From: JASLMY01 sp965226475
GTDB taxonomy: Bacteria > Pseudomonadota > Alphaproteobacteria > GCA-2731375
Assembly: GCA_965226475.1 (NCBI GenBank)
Contig: CBDDDJ010000004.1
Location: forward strand, 1,240,001-1,304,000
Length of the DNA: 64,000 bases
Direction: 5' to 3'
Shown: piece by piece, positions 51,375 through 60,715 of the stretch
Numbering within the stretch: position 1 is the first letter of the stretch
How the letters are laid out: the number at the start of each line of letters is the position of its first letter
Notes under the pieces: model-generated
Seen by the model: the letters and a program-made list of their open reading frames with translations, nothing else
The model's database searches: none
What the model was told of the DNA's origin: nothing
Translations under genes and position numbers: made by a program

Positions 51375-52198
51375 TTGGCGATTGAAATGAAGATTGGGGA
51401 TATCCATGAGTCAGCTATCGTGTCAGTCAGACATGGTCTTAAGCATTTTCTAGTCGGAATAATTCTTCCGGCCAAGGCCGACGCTTGGCCCGTAACACTC
51501 ATCGGATCCGGAACGCTCGTTTCAGTTCAGGGCCGTCATTACATTTTAACGGCTGCTCACGTCTGGTCGGAAGTTAAGAAATCGAAGTATTTTCAGCTAT
51601 CGTTCGATGATAGGAAGATTTCGTTTGTTGCTCGGACAGACAGCGTGTCAGTCGAGGTTTTTAGAGGTGATCGTGAAGCGGAGTAGGGACCGGACCTATC
51701 TTTCATTAGGTTTTCGGAAGTTGATGTCTCTACAGTATCATCCCGAAAGTCGTTTTTGAATCTCGAACGTCAGCGAGAGCTGTTTTGTAGTACAGGCTTT
51801 GACATCGATAAGAGCCTCTTTGCAATTACTGGAATCGTCTCCGAGTTGAGCACTGCTGAAGTAAACGAGGCTGACGGTATAGTTGATGTACACGCTAGCG
51901 GACAAGCATTTTTCTCTACAGTCACCGAGCGTCGTGTTAGGGACGGGCACGATTACTTGGATCTGAGCGCAAATCTAAAGTTGTCTGGCGTTCCAGGAAG
52001 TTTTGGTGGCGTCAGTGGTGGTGGTCTCTGGCAAATTGGCCTCTCAAAGGAAATGGGGAAAATCATTCGGGACGGTAAGAGGAGATTCGCCGGAGTGGCA
52101 TTTTGGCAGTCGACGGTATCAGAAGGTCGACGTGAGTCGGACCCGATTTCCTTGGACACAGAATTGGCTTAATCGAAGTGTCCAAGGAGGACCGGAAC

Positions 52199-52609
52199 AT
52201 GGCCGATAATTTTGAGAAGAAAGTTGCTGTTGATGGGCCTGTGGTAAATGCGGGCGAGCTTGGCTCGTCCACGTTTTCCCCAGGCCAGGCTTTGCCGGCA
52301 GGCCCGCTGGGACTTGGCCAGCGATGGACGGTGGCGCGCAAGCGTGAGGTCGTTCTGCGGCTTTTGCGTGACGAGCCGGTGCAACTTCTGTCGCGCCAGT
52401 TGGGCGTAGAGATCTTCCGGCTCGAGCAGTGGCGTGAGAAAGCGATCGGCGGGATCGACGCCTCGCTCAAGCAACGCAAGGGCGATCCGGTGCAGGCGGA
52501 ACTGGATAGCGCCATGAAGCGGATCGGAGAGTTGACCATGCAGGTGGAACTGCTGGAGGCCAAGACGGAGACCTTCGGCCCTTTGGGGCGGCGGAGGTCG
52601 CGGCGATGA
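52199..52609 (+). CDS. IS transposase OrfA (helix-turn-helix)
   Basis: A 136-aa DNA-binding protein of the IS. KREVVLRLLRDEPVQLLSRQ then LGVEIFRLEQWREKAIGGID is the helix-turn-helix, followed by a C-terminal leucine-type coiled coil (RIGELTMQVELLEAKTE). The ATG has AAGGAGG upstream. The stop overlaps OrfB by 4 bases (ATGA), suggesting reinitiation rather than the -1 frameshift common in IS3 elements. G+C is far higher than in the interrupted gene. Confidence 0.85.
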   Translation: MADNFEKKVAVDGPVVNAGELGSSTFSPGQALPAGPLGLGQRWTVARKREVVLRLLRDEPVQLLSRQLGVEIFRLEQWREKAIGGIDASLKQRKGDPVQAELDSAMKRIGELTMQVELLEAKTETFGPLGRRRSRR

Positions 52610-53511
52610 GTGCCGCCACCTCGCCCGGCACGGGTCTGGCCTACGGCCTGCGGCGGGTCTGCGCCGCCTGGGGCATGGCCCGCTCCTCGTTCTACGCCAT
52701 GACCTCCGGCCAGCACGCCGAGCAGCCGCCGGCAAAGCGTCGGGGACCGAAGCCCGCGATCTCGGACCAGGCGCTGCTGGTGGCGATCGAAGCCGACCTG
52801 GAGGCATCGCCCTGGGAGGGCGAGGGCTACCGCAAGGTCTGGGCTCGGCTTCGGGTCTGTCGCGACATCCGGGTTGCCCGCAAGCGGGTGCTCCGCCTGA
52901 TGCGCGAGAACAATCTGCTCTCGCCCCATCGCTGCCGCCGCCGTGGCGGCAATCCCCATGACGGTGAGATCATCACTCATGCCCCGAACCTCATGTGGGG
53001 CACCGATGGCGTTCGGGTGTTCACGGTGGACGACGGCTGGGGCTGGATCTTCACCGCCGTCGAGCATTGGAACGCCGAGTGTGTCGGCTGGCATGTCTGC
53101 AAGCGCGGCGACCGCTTCGCCGCCCTGCAGCCGATCTCCATGGGGCTTGCCGGGCTGTATGGCTCGACCGCGGCCGGCGCGGCTCGGGGGCTGGCCTTGC
53201 GGATGGATCACGGCTCCCAGTATCTGTCGGACCACTTCACCAACCAGATCAAGTTCTGGGGCATCCAGCCGTCCTACGCCTTCGTCGCCGAGCCCCAGAC
53301 CAACGGCGTCGCCGAGCGGTTCAATCGCACGCTGAAGGAACAGATCATCCATGGTCGCATCTACCGCAACATCGCGGAGCTGCGGGACGCCGTCCGCGAC
53401 TTCGTCGAACTCTACAATGCCCAGTGGATCGTCGAAAAGAACGGCTACCTGAGCCCCGCTCAAGCTCGTCAGGCGTGGCACGCCGCGATCTCAATCAGGC
53501 CCGCCGCGTGA
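52606..53511 (+). CDS. IS transposase OrfB (DDE/rve integrase core)
   Basis: A 301-aa catalytic transposase. HTH_21-like region WEGEGYRKVWARLRV and ARKRVLRLMRENNLLSPHR, then the DDE core: MWGTDGVRVF (first Asp), LRMDHGSQYLSDHF (second Asp) and PQTNGVAERFNRTLKEQ (Glu). All three acidic residues are present and the frame is intact, so the element could still be active. Confidence 0.9.
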   Translation: MSAATSPGTGLAYGLRRVCAAWGMARSSFYAMTSGQHAEQPPAKRRGPKPAISDQALLVAIEADLEASPWEGEGYRKVWARLRVCRDIRVARKRVLRLMRENNLLSPHRCRRRGGNPHDGEIITHAPNLMWGTDGVRVFTVDDGWGWIFTAVEHWNAECVGWHVCKRGDRFAALQPISMGLAGLYGSTAAGAARGLALRMDHGSQYLSDHFTNQIKFWGIQPSYAFVAEPQTNGVAERFNRTLKEQIIHGRIYRNIAELRDAVRDFVELYNAQWIVEKNGYLSPAQARQAWHAAISIRPAA

Positions 53512-53684
53512 GACAAACTTGTGTCCAAGGAACCGGGTGCGCTACATCAGAAGGTCGACGCGTGGTTCGTTGCCACGGACCAAAAAGCTTGTTTGAAGCG
53601 ATGTGGCCGACAATACAGAAATCAGGAACAAGTTCATTATCTTAAAGATATCAATTTGATGGCTAAATGTGTTCTAGGACAATA

Positions 53685-55313
53685 TCAATCTTCTCCCAGG
53701 AACCGCTTCGCCTCCTCCCTGAGATCCGTCTTGCGGATCTTGCCGCTCGCCGTCATCGGAAACTCATCGACGAACACTACGTGGCGGGGGATCTTGAAGC
53801 TGGCGACCTTGCCGCGGCAGAAGGCGATCACCGCTTCTTCGTCCAGGCTGGCACCCGGGGCCGACTGGACGAAGGCGACGGCGACTTCGCCGAGCTTCGC
53901 GTCCGCGAGGCCGACGACGGCGACTTGGCGCACCTCGTCCCGCTCCAGCAGCAGGCCCTCGATCTCCATCGGATCGACGTTTTCGCCGCCGACCTTCAGC
54001 ATGTCCTTGTAGCGCCCCAGCAGGCGGAAGTAGCCGTCCGCCGCCAGGATGCCGCTGTCGCCGGTCTTGAACCAGCCGTCCTCGCTGTAGCTGGCCGCCG
54101 TCTCCTCCGGCTTGTCGTAGTAGCCGAGCATCAGATAGTCGCCCTTGACCAGGAGTTCGCCCGGCTCGCCCGCCGGCTGGTCCCGGCCGGTTTCGGGATC
54201 GACGATGCGGAGTTCGTAGCCGAGGCCCGGATAGCCCGAGGTTTCGCAACGGTGGACCACGTCGTCGTCGAGGCCGCCGACGCCGACGCCGAGCCAGATC
54301 TCCGTCATGCCGTAGCCCGAGATGTTGTGGAGCGGCGCCAGCACCCGGGCGCCGCGCCGGGCGATGGGCGTCGCGCTCGCCATGCCGGCGGCGAAGAGAC
54401 CGACGCGCAAGCTCGAGAGGTCGCGCGGCCGGGCCTCCTGCGCCTCGGTGAGCGCCTTCATATGGGCTTCGAAGCCGTGCATCACCGTGACACCCTCGCG
54501 TGCCACCAGGTCGAGGCATTCGTGCGCATCGAAGGTCTCGGTGACGATCTGCCTGGCGCCGGTCAGCATCGCCATTATCGCGCCCTCAGAATAGCCGAAG
54601 GCGTGGAACAGCGGCAGGTAATTCAAGATCACGTCGTTCGTCGTATAGGCGAGGCGGAAGCCGCGCTCCTCCACGTTGCGGATCAGTTTGTGGCTATGCA
54701 CCGCCCCCTTGGGAAATCCGGTGGTGCCGGAGGTGTACATGATCAGATACGGATCGCCCGGATCGACCGTCGCCGCTCGGGCGCGGAGCTCTTCGTCGCC
54801 GACCGCCTCGCCCTCCGCCTTGGCCGCTTCCCAGTCGACGGCGCCGGGGGCGATCTCCTCGCCCAGGATCACCAGGCGGCGCATCCTGGGGAAGTTGGCG
54901 CCGTCGATATCGACGCCGTCCGCCGGCAAGGCCAGTACCTCGCGCGCCATCGCCTGGTAGTCGATCGGCCCGGAACGATCATGGGTGATCAACATGACGC
55001 TGTCCGATTGGCCCAGCACGTATTCCAGATCGCGGGTGCGGAAGCGGGTGTTGATCGGCACCTGCACGGCGCCGATTTTGGCCAGCGCGAAGCTGATGAA
55101 GATCCAATGGTCCGAGTTGTTCAGCCAGAGGGCGACGTGCTCGCCGGGCTCGATCCCCTGGTCCATCAGCGCCTTGGCGGCGCGGTCGATCTCGGCCGAC
55201 TGCTGGGCAAAGGTGTGGCGGCGGTCCTGGAAGACCAGCGCCTCGCGGCCCGGGTAGCGCCGCGCGATATCGTCGGAGAGATCGCCGAATCGGCGTTTGG
55301 CGTAAGCCGGCAT
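53685..55313 (-). CDS. Acyl-CoA synthetase (AMP-forming)
   Basis: A 542-aa ANL ligase: LIMYTSGTTGFPKGAVHSHK P-loop, ISGYGMTEIWLG, GWFKTGDSG, and PMTASGKIRKTDLREEAK with the adenylation Lys. Complete. Last of a three-gene leftward set (2-hydroxyacid dehydrogenase, LLM oxidoreductase, ligase), 14 bases after the LLM gene. Together with the divergent enoyl-CoA hydratase it suggests breakdown of a fatty, terpenoid or aromatic acid. The foreign protease patch abuts its 3' end. Confidence 0.9.
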   Translation of the reverse strand: MPAYAKRRFGDLSDDIARRYPGREALVFQDRRHTFAQQSAEIDRAAKALMDQGIEPGEHVALWLNNSDHWIFISFALAKIGAVQVPINTRFRTRDLEYVLGQSDSVMLITHDRSGPIDYQAMAREVLALPADGVDIDGANFPRMRRLVILGEEIAPGAVDWEAAKAEGEAVGDEELRARAATVDPGDPYLIMYTSGTTGFPKGAVHSHKLIRNVEERGFRLAYTTNDVILNYLPLFHAFGYSEGAIMAMLTGARQIVTETFDAHECLDLVAREGVTVMHGFEAHMKALTEAQEARPRDLSSLRVGLFAAGMASATPIARRGARVLAPLHNISGYGMTEIWLGVGVGGLDDDVVHRCETSGYPGLGYELRIVDPETGRDQPAGEPGELLVKGDYLMLGYYDKPEETAASYSEDGWFKTGDSGILAADGYFRLLGRYKDMLKVGGENVDPMEIEGLLLERDEVRQVAVVGLADAKLGEVAVAFVQSAPGASLDEEAVIAFCRGKVASFKIPRHVVFVDEFPMTASGKIRKTDLREEAKRFLGED

Positions 55314-55327
55314 CGACCGGGTTCTCC

Positions 55328-56368
55328 CTACAGCACCGCCTCGGCCAGGACGCGGATCGAGTCCACGGTGCCGCCCGCCACCAGCAGGGTGTCGACATGG
55401 CGCGTCTTCGCCGCGCTCTTCCAGGATTCGAGCCGCTCCGTGATCCGTTCCCTGGAGCCCACCAGCGCCACTTCGTCGACCAGCGCGTCCGGCACCGCCA
55501 TCGCCGCCTCGGCCCGCCGGCCGGCCAGGAAATGGTCCTGGATCTGAATCGCCGCCGCCTCGTGGCCGAGCCGTTTTGCGTGGTCGTTGTAGAAATTCTT
55601 CGCCCTGGCACCCATGCCGCCGACATAGAGCGCCAGGTGCTGGCGCACCGGCATCCGGCATTTTTCCAAATCGTCGCCCAGCACGACATCGACGAAGGGC
55701 AGGATGTCGTAAGTGGCGAGGCTCTTGCCCCCGCCCGCCTTGGCGAAGCCCGCGTCCAGGTCCGCGTCCAGCAGGCCGGGGCCGTCCGGGTCCATGCAGA
55801 AGGGAAACATGCCGTCGGCCACCTCGGCGCTGGCCCGGATGCCGGCGGGCGCCAAGGTGCCGGTATAGATCTTCAGCGCCGGGTTGCCGTGCATGATGCT
55901 CTTGAGCGGCTTGCCGAGGCCGCTCGCGCCCTCGCCCCGGAAGGGGATCTGATAGTGCGCGCCCTCATGCTCCAGCCCGCCCTCGCGAGCCAGGATTTGG
56001 CGCACGATCTGGATGTATTCCCGCGCCCGGTCGAGCGGCTTGCCGTAGGCGACGCCGTGCCAGCCCTCGATCACCTGCGGGCCGGAGGCGCCGATGCCCA
56101 TGATGAAGCGCCCACCCGAGAGCGCGTCCAAGGTCATCGCCGTCATCGCCGCCATGGCGGGCGTGCGGGCCGGCATCTGCATGATCGCGGTGCCGACTTT
56201 GATGGTGCTGGTTTGCGCCAGGATCCAGGCGGCGGGCGTTACCGCGTCGCTGCCGTAAGCCTCCGAGGTCCAGACACTGTCGAAGCCCAGCCGTTCGGCC
56301 TCCAGCACCAGATCGATGGGCAAGGTCATACCCGCGCCGGAATAGCCCAGTACCAGTCCGAGTTTCAT
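55328..56368 (-). CDS. LLM-class flavin-dependent oxidoreductase
   Basis: A 346-aa luciferase-like TIM barrel: MKLGLVLGYSGAGMTLPIDL, ERLGFDSVWTSEAYGSDAVT, GTAIMQMPARTPAMAAMTAM and GGRFIMGIGASGPQVIEGWH are the classic LLM blocks. The cofactor may be F420 or FMN; sequence alone does not settle it. The ATG overlaps the stop of the upstream dehydrogenase gene (ATGA). It probably catalyses a monooxygenation or hydride transfer in the adjacent catabolic pathway. Confidence 0.88.
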   Translation of the reverse strand: MKLGLVLGYSGAGMTLPIDLVLEAERLGFDSVWTSEAYGSDAVTPAAWILAQTSTIKVGTAIMQMPARTPAMAAMTAMTLDALSGGRFIMGIGASGPQVIEGWHGVAYGKPLDRAREYIQIVRQILAREGGLEHEGAHYQIPFRGEGASGLGKPLKSIMHGNPALKIYTGTLAPAGIRASAEVADGMFPFCMDPDGPGLLDADLDAGFAKAGGGKSLATYDILPFVDVVLGDDLEKCRMPVRQHLALYVGGMGARAKNFYNDHAKRLGHEAAAIQIQDHFLAGRRAEAAMAVPDALVDEVALVGSRERITERLESWKSAAKTRHVDTLLVAGGTVDSIRVLAEAVL

Positions 56369-57387
56369 GGCCGTCGGCCCTTGTTGCCGAGATCGAGATG
56401 ACCGGTATTGACGCAGTTGCGCAGGTCGTCGTGGCCGAGATAGCTCACCATCGACTCGATCGCCTTGCGCCGGAGGTCGCGCTGGCCCGGCACGCTGAAG
56501 AAGGCGGCGTGTGGCGAGAGCAGCAGGCGGCCGTCGATCCAGTCCTCGCGCGCCATGAAGGCCTGGATCAGCTTGTGATCCTCCGGCGGCTCCGTCGGCA
56601 GCACGTCGAGCGCGACGCCGGCGATGCGGTCTTCCTTTAGCGCGTCGTAGACCGCGTCGATGTCGACCACCGGTCCCCGGCTGGTGTTGACCAGCACCGT
56701 GTTCGCCTTGGCGTGGCCCAGCAGGGCTTTGTTCACCAGGCCGCGCGTGCCGTCGTTCAAGGGCGTGTGCAGGCTGATGGTGTCGGCCCGCTCGAACAGT
56801 TCCTCGGCGCTTCCCGCGCGGGCGTAGCCGGTCGCCAGGTCGACGCCGTCGGACAGCAGCGGATCGTAGAACACCACGTCCATGTCGAAGGCCTTGGCCC
56901 GCCTGGCCGCCGCCGTGCCGATGCGACCGAGCCCGATGATGCCGAAGGTGCTGCCGCGCAGCCGCATCAGGCAACGCTCGACCCCATAGCCCCAGTTGCC
57001 GCGCGGGTCCTCGCGCAGGCAGTCGTTGTAGCGCACGATCGAGCGCCGGAGCGCCAAGGCCATGGCGATGGCGTGGTCGGCGACCTCCGTGGTGCCGTAG
57101 TCGGGCACGTTGCAGATGGCGATGCCGCGGGCACCGAAGCCCGCGAGGTCCAGGCCGTCGAAGCCGACGCCGCCGCGCACGATCTGGCGGCAGTTCTCCA
57201 TGAGCGGCATCCGCTCGGTCACCAGCGGCGTGCAGCGGAAGACCAGGACCGCGTCGGCCTTGGCCCAGGATTCATCCGTGACATCGTTGCCGTCGTCATA
57301 GACGTCGAACTCGGCGTCGATGCCGGCGGAGACCGCTTGCTCGACGTCGAGGCCCTCATACATCTTATCGGTGATCAGAATACGCAC
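56365..57387 (-). CDS. D-isomer-specific 2-hydroxyacid dehydrogenase (CtBP-like)
   Basis: A 340-aa NAD-dependent dehydrogenase starting at GTG behind GAAGGGAG. NAD site GIIGLGRIGTAAARRAKAFD with D in DPLLSDG, catalytic Arg in NTSRGPVVD, Glu in LPTEPPED and His in LLSPHAAFFS. These fit the 2-hydroxyacid dehydrogenase/C-terminal-binding-protein group. It reduces a 2-oxoacid or oxidises the corresponding hydroxyacid; the substrate is unknown. It leads the leftward operon and is divergent from the enoyl-CoA hydratase gene. Confidence 0.9.
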   Translation of the reverse strand: MRILITDKMYEGLDVEQAVSAGIDAEFDVYDDGNDVTDESWAKADAVLVFRCTPLVTERMPLMENCRQIVRGGVGFDGLDLAGFGARGIAICNVPDYGTTEVADHAIAMALALRRSIVRYNDCLREDPRGNWGYGVERCLMRLRGSTFGIIGLGRIGTAAARRAKAFDMDVVFYDPLLSDGVDLATGYARAGSAEELFERADTISLHTPLNDGTRGLVNKALLGHAKANTVLVNTSRGPVVDIDAVYDALKEDRIAGVALDVLPTEPPEDHKLIQAFMAREDWIDGRLLLSPHAAFFSVPGQRDLRRKAIESMVSYLGHDDLRNCVNTGHLDLGNKGRRP

Positions 57388-57468
57388 GCGCCTGGCTCCC
57401 TTCCCGCTTTGCCGTCTCGGCCCGCTGTTCTACCTTCGGGAAGGCCCGAGGGACAAGGAGGATGCGGG

Positions 57469-58248
57469 ATGGATGAACTGAAGCTCGCGCGCGACGAGGG
57501 CGGCATTGCCGTCGTCACCATCGATCGGCCGGCGAAGCGCAATGCCGTGACGCTCGCCATGTGGCGGCGCTTGGGCGAGATCGCAGGAGAACTGAACGCC
57601 GATCCCGCGGTCCGGGTGGTGATCCTGACCGGTGCCGGCGGCTGTTTCTCGGCCGGCGCCGATATCTCGGAATTCTCCACCCTGCGCGATACGCCGGAAC
57701 GCGGCGCCATCTACGAGGAGGCGACGGCGGCCGCGGAGAATGGCCTGCACGCCATCGCCAAGCCGACCATCGCCGCGATCGACGGCTTCTGCGTCGGCGG
57801 TGGCCTCGGCCTCGCCACCTGCTGCGACTTCCGCGTCGCCGGCCCGGATGCCCGCTTCGGCATTCCCGCCGCCCGCCTCGGCATCGTCTACGCCTTGGGC
57901 GAAACGCGGCGCCTGGTCAATGTGGTGGGGGCGATCGGCGCCAAGCGGATCCTGTTCTCGGGCGAGATCTTCGGCCGTGACCGCGCCGAGGCCATGGGCC
58001 TGGTGGATCAGGCGGCCGACGGCCCGGCGCTGCCGGCCGCGCGCGGCTTCGCCGCCGCCATGGCGGGGAACGCGCCGCTGTCGCTCTCCGGCGCCAAGTT
58101 CGTCGTCAACGCCATCGCCGCCGGGCGGGGCGAAGCGGAAGAGGCGCGGATCGACCAGATTTGCCTGGAGGCGATCGGCAGCGCCGACTATGCCGAGGGG
58201 CGCGCCGCCTTCACGGAGAAGCGCCCGCCACGATTCCGGGGGCACTAG
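57469..58248 (+). CDS. Enoyl-CoA hydratase/isomerase family protein
   Basis: A 259-aa crotonase: ILTGAGGCFSAGADISEFST is the first oxyanion-hole block and AIDGFCVGGGLGLATCCDFR the second. The first catalytic Glu position reads GIPAARLGIVYALG, where many hydratases have GxPE; so the enzyme may be an isomerase, hydrolase or decarboxylase-type crotonase. It has an AAGGAGG site. It leads a rightward run with hydrolase, dehydrogenase and phosphotransferase genes. Confidence 0.88.
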   Translation: MDELKLARDEGGIAVVTIDRPAKRNAVTLAMWRRLGEIAGELNADPAVRVVILTGAGGCFSAGADISEFSTLRDTPERGAIYEEATAAAENGLHAIAKPTIAAIDGFCVGGGLGLATCCDFRVAGPDARFGIPAARLGIVYALGETRRLVNVVGAIGAKRILFSGEIFGRDRAEAMGLVDQAADGPALPAARGFAAAMAGNAPLSLSGAKFVVNAIAAGRGEAEEARIDQICLEAIGSADYAEGRAAFTEKRPPRFRGH

Positions 58249-58256
58249 CGGAGGAA

Positions 58257-59651
58257 ATGGCGGTCGATCCGGCACGATTGCCGGCGCGGGGCGGCGGCCC
58301 GCTGCTGCATCCCCGGATCGCGCCGCTCTGGCTCAGGCCCTGGTTTGACGCCAGCGCGCTACGTTTCATCACCCATCTGCATCTGCCGGCCTCGCGCGCC
58401 TGGTCGAGGGCGCTGGAGGCCGACGGCGATGCGGCGGCGTTCGCCGAGGCACTCGGCCTCGCCCGGGTGCCGGGTCCGTTGACGCGCCGGGCGCTGGTGG
58501 CGACGGCGCTCGCCGGACGGGTCCATGCGCGGGCGGCGGCGGCGTGGGAGGCGGCGCTGTTCGGCCCCTCGGCGCCCGACCCGGCCGAAGCGGTGCGGGC
58601 GGAATTCGCCCGCCGCCGCGCGCCCGAGGCCATGATGGTGAAGCAGGGCCGCTTCCTGCCCCTGATTGTCGGTGGCGGCGTCGAACCGGTGGGCTGGGAC
58701 ATCCGCGCGCCAGCGGAGATGCGGGCGCGCCACGCCGCGCGGCTCGAAGGCCCGGCGTTTCCGGCGCCGGCGCGGGGTGAAATTCGCCGCTCCCACGTCG
58801 TCATGGGACCGGACGGCCCGCAATACTGGCTCCGCGTGCGGGCCCCCTCGCGTCTGCTGGAGGACGAGGCCTGGGCCCATGTCTACGAGCCAGACGGGGT
58901 CGAGAATCCGGCGACGCTCGTTATCCTGCACGGCATCTGCATGGAGATGGAGTTCTGGTCCGACCAGTTCGACCCCATCCCCCGCCTCGCCGGCCGGGGC
59001 TTGCGCGTGGTCCGGGTCGAGGGGCCCTGGCACGGCCGGCGGCGGCAAGCCGGGCGCTACGGCGGCGAGCCGATTCTGGCGCGGGGGCCGATGGGGATGG
59101 TGGAACTGCTCGAGGCCTGGGTGGCCGAAGTGGCGCTCTGGATCGACTGGGCCCGGCGGGCCGGGTCGGGGCCGGTGGCGCTTTCGGGCATCAGCCTCGG
59201 CGCGCTCGCCAGCCAGCTGGCGATCTCGGCGGCGCGGGACTGGCCGCGAGACATGCGGCCCGACGCCGCGCTCCTCGTGGTAACCACCGGCGACGTCGGC
59301 GCGATCCTCACCGACAGTGCCTTGCCCAGGCACCTCGGCCTCGCGCCCCGGATCGCCGAGGCAGGCTGGACGGGGGAGGTGCTGGCGCCCTGGCTCGCCC
59401 TGGCCGAGCCGGGCCCGGAGCCGGCGGTGGCGCCGGAGGATATCGTGATGCTGCTGGGCGAGGTCGACACCGTGGCGCCCCATGCCGGCGGTCGGGCGCT
59501 GGAGGAACGCTGGCGGATCCCGGCGGAGAACCGGTTTTTCCAGCGGCGCGGCCACTTCTCGGCCAGCATCTCCCTGGGCGTCGACGCGCGGCCGGTGGAC
59601 CGCCTGCTGGCGGCGCTCCGGCGCAAGGGCGGCGTTATCCGGGAACCATGA
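58257..59651 (+). CDS. Alpha/beta hydrolase (ABHD18/DUF2048-like)
   Basis: A 464-aa protein with a ~190-residue helical N-terminal extension and a C-terminal alpha/beta-hydrolase fold. LVILHGICMEMEFWSDQFDP contains the oxyanion strand, and ALSGISLGALASQLA the GxSxG nucleophile elbow with Ser. The distal Asp (LLGEVDTVAP) and His (RRGHFSAS) are in place. No signal peptide. It begins 8 bases after the hydratase gene with GAGGAA close to the ATG. The substrate is unknown; an ester or CoA thioester is plausible. Confidence 0.8.
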   Translation: MAVDPARLPARGGGPLLHPRIAPLWLRPWFDASALRFITHLHLPASRAWSRALEADGDAAAFAEALGLARVPGPLTRRALVATALAGRVHARAAAAWEAALFGPSAPDPAEAVRAEFARRRAPEAMMVKQGRFLPLIVGGGVEPVGWDIRAPAEMRARHAARLEGPAFPAPARGEIRRSHVVMGPDGPQYWLRVRAPSRLLEDEAWAHVYEPDGVENPATLVILHGICMEMEFWSDQFDPIPRLAGRGLRVVRVEGPWHGRRRQAGRYGGEPILARGPMGMVELLEAWVAEVALWIDWARRAGSGPVALSGISLGALASQLAISAARDWPRDMRPDAALLVVTTGDVGAILTDSALPRHLGLAPRIAEAGWTGEVLAPWLALAEPGPEPAVAPEDIVMLLGEVDTVAPHAGGRALEERWRIPAENRFFQRRGHFSASISLGVDARPVDRLLAALRRKGGVIREP

Positions 59652-59752
59652 GCCGGACCGGCACGTCGCGCACGGCGCCACGATCCGGGGTATTACCTCG
59701 CCAAGGTCCCGCCGGATGGGCGGCACGGGTGGCTCGAGCAAGGAGTAGGGGC

Positions 59753-60712
59753 ATGAAGGTAGGCTTCATCGGTCTGGGCAACGTCGGCGGCAAGCTCGCA
59801 GGCAGCCTGCAACCGAACTGTTTCGAACTCTGGGTGCGCGACCTCGATCCCGATGCCGTCCGGCCGTTCCTTGAAAGGCGCGCGCATTGGGCCGAGAGCC
59901 CGGCGGAGATGGCGGCCGAGGTCGACCTGATCGTCACCTGCCTCCCCTCGCTCGCCGCCTCGGCCGCCGTGATGGAGGCCGCCGACGGCTTGCTCGCCGG
60001 CATCGGCTCGGGCAAGATCTGGGCGGAGATGAGCACCACGGACAGCGAGGAGGTCCGCCGCCTGGGTGCCCTCGTCGCGGCCAAGGGCGCGGAACCGATG
60101 GACTGTCCCGTCTCCGGGGGATGCCACCGGGCCGCGACCGGCAACATTTCGATCTTCGTGGGGGCGAATCGCGCCACCTTCGAGCGCGCGCTCCCGGCGA
60201 TGACGGCGATGGGCCGGCGGATCCTGCATGTGGGGCCGCTCGGGGCCGCTTCGGTTCTCAAGGTGGTAACCAACTACCTCGCCTCCGTGCACCTGGCGGC
60301 GCTGGGCGAGGCGATGATGGTGGCGCGCCAGGCCGGCATGGACCTCGCCACCACCTACGAGGCGATCCGCATCTCCTCCGGCAACTCCTTCGTCCACGAG
60401 ACCGAAAGCCAGGTGATCCTGAACGGCTCGCGCGACATCGACTTCACCATGGACCTGGTGGTGAAGGACATGGGCTTGTTCGACGATCTGGCCCGGCGCG
60501 GCGGCGTGCCTTGCGAACTCTCGCCCCTGGTGCTCGACATCTTCAAGGATGGCCAAGCCCGCTACGGCGCGCGCGCCTGGTCCCCCGGCATCGTCCGCCG
60601 CCTGGAGGAGGCCTGCGGCGCCGAACTGCGCGCGCCCGGTTTCCCCAAGGCAATCGTCGACCACGAAAGGGAAGCGCCCGGCGCGGAGGTCGTCGTCGGC
60701 CGGGGCGCATAG
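59753..60712 (+). CDS. HIBADH/6PGDH-family NAD(P)-dependent dehydrogenase
   Basis: A 319-aa beta-hydroxyacid dehydrogenase: MKVGFIGLGNVGGKLAGSLQ dinucleotide site, MDCPVSGGCHRAATGNISIF substrate-binding block, and LKVVTNYLASVHLAALGEAM with the catalytic Lys. It oxidises a 3-hydroxyacid to a semialdehyde or reduces the reverse. AAGGAG precedes the ATG. It is 4 bases from the phosphotransferase gene and follows the hydrolase by 101 bases. Confidence 0.88.
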   Translation: MKVGFIGLGNVGGKLAGSLQPNCFELWVRDLDPDAVRPFLERRAHWAESPAEMAAEVDLIVTCLPSLAASAAVMEAADGLLAGIGSGKIWAEMSTTDSEEVRRLGALVAAKGAEPMDCPVSGGCHRAATGNISIFVGANRATFERALPAMTAMGRRILHVGPLGAASVLKVVTNYLASVHLAALGEAMMVARQAGMDLATTYEAIRISSGNSFVHETESQVILNGSRDIDFTMDLVVKDMGLFDDLARRGGVPCELSPLVLDIFKDGQARYGARAWSPGIVRRLEEACGAELRAPGFPKAIVDHEREAPGAEVVVGRGA

Positions 60713-60715
60713 ACC

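Larger units (their letters stand above)
52133..53546 (+). mobile_element. IS3-like insertion sequence, 1414 bp, with 14-bp target duplication
   Basis: Termini begin TGAGTCGGACCCGATTTCC and, on the other strand, TGTAGCGCACCCGGTTCC, both running into CCTTGGACACA; these are imperfect inverted repeats of about 27 bases with TG...CA ends. TCAGAAGGTCGACG directly flanks both sides (52119-52132 and 53547-53560). Two ORFs encode the transposase. A 14-bp duplication is longer than the 3-5 bp usual for IS3 elements. It sits inside the protease gene. Confidence 0.85.
51375..53645 (+). pseudogene. Trypsin-like serine protease, broken by amber and IS
   Basis: Starts at TTG with an AAGGAG site. The protein reads LVSVQGRHYILTAAHVW (catalytic His), then EAE, TAG at 51684-51686, then GPDLSFIRFSEVDV (catalytic Asp) and SFGGVSGGGLWQIG (catalytic Ser). 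REAEWGPDL would be expected, so TGG to TAG is likely. At 52132 the frame is cut by an insertion sequence. After it, the frame resumes with SEGRRVVRCHGPKSLFEAMW PTIQKS and stops at 53645. Joining the two sides across one copy of the 14-bp duplication keeps the frame. A+T is much higher than in the surroundings, suggesting acquisition. Confidence 0.85.
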
